DNA from: Anaerolineales bacterium
Lineage (GTDB): Bacteria; Chloroflexota; Anaerolineae; Anaerolineales; Villigracilaceae
DNA length: 12,828 nt
Reading direction: 5' to 3'
NCBI GenBank assembly: GCA_025938055.1
Contig: JAICQC010000088.1
Coordinates: 1-12,828, forward strand
Positions within the stretch are counted from its first letter, which is position 1. Each line of letters opens with the position of its first letter. The notes below the pieces were generated by a model. That model was given only the letters and a program-made list of their open reading frames with translations. It was not told where the DNA came from and searched no databases. Shown here in pieces: positions 12,698 to 12,828 of this stretch. The translations under genes were made by a program, and so were the position numbers.

Positions 12698-12828
12698 ATG
12701 AAAATACTTGAACTTGAGAACGAACCTCTTTCCAAGCTGCGCGCCATCGCGAAGGGATTGAATATTCCCAACGCCAACCGCTTGAAGAAAGAGACACTTG
12801 CCATGATGATCCGCGAGGCAGAGGCGCA
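12698..12828 (+). CDS. rho: Transcription termination factor Rho, N-terminal part
   Basis: The gene runs off the window; 43 codons and two bases are present. The product would be the hexameric RNA-dependent ATPase that ends transcription. The visible part begins MKILELENEPLSKLRAIAKG and continues NIPNANRLKKETLAMMIREAEA, matching the Rho N-terminal helical (SAP-like) domain pattern L..LR.IAK.L.I....RLKK..L...I. The ATG has only a weak ribosome-binding site (GAG, 7 nt upstream). The strong promoter and long C-rich leader in front support rho itself over another protein that carries only a Rho_N domain, but the catalytic part cannot be seen. Confidence 0.85.
   Translation, partial: MKILELENEPLSKLRAIAKGLNIPNANRLKKETLAMMIREAEA

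Overview
The window looks like chromosomal DNA of a Chloroflexota bacterium, most likely class Anaerolineae. That placement is inferred from gene content and style: secreted lipoproteins with long Pro/Thr-rich spacers, an NBR1-type Ig-like lipoprotein, PD40 propeller lipoproteins, a BtrH-type protein, and lgt close to rho. No rRNA or marker tree is available here to confirm it. No tRNA, rRNA, CRISPR array, intact transposase or phage gene was seen.

Left part (1-5918, all + strand). serC (serine biosynthesis) ends at a good intrinsic terminator. A probable three-gene unit follows: a 125-aa soluble protein of unknown function with a -10 box placed as for a leaderless transcript, a 617-aa lipoprotein with PD40/TolB-like repeats, and an M23 peptidase-fold lipoprotein whose ATG overlaps the previous stop. 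recA comes next, with its own near-consensus promoter. A GAAC-N4-GTGC palindrome, resembling a Gram-positive-type LexA box, fills the space between the -35 and -10. recA ends at a strong terminator whose T-run touches the ATG of the next gene.

Middle part (5919-10738). This holds an NBR1-Ig lipoprotein, a translationally coupled pair (122-aa conserved protein and a Ser-type dienelactone hydrolase-like protein), an SRPBCC protein, a BtrH_N/DUF4872-type protein on the minus strand, and a membrane-anchored sulfotransferase on the plus strand. A solitary terminator-like hairpin lies in front of the sulfotransferase.

Right part (10769-12828). On the minus strand lie lgt, the enzyme that lipidates the three lipoproteins encoded here, and a 69-aa DUF4177-like gene just downstream of it. 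On the other side of the lgt promoter is a 104-bp palindromic element with a perfect 21-bp inner hairpin, followed by the orphaned 3' end of an ABC transporter ATPase gene. The window closes with a strong promoter, a roughly 190-nt C-rich leader and the first 43 codons of rho.

Most genes are housekeeping or cell-envelope genes. The points most worth checking are the palindromic element and gene remnant, the LexA-like box in recA, the rho leader, the BtrH-like protein with Trp at the expected Cys position, and three hairpins that share the same C-ATAC-G apex.
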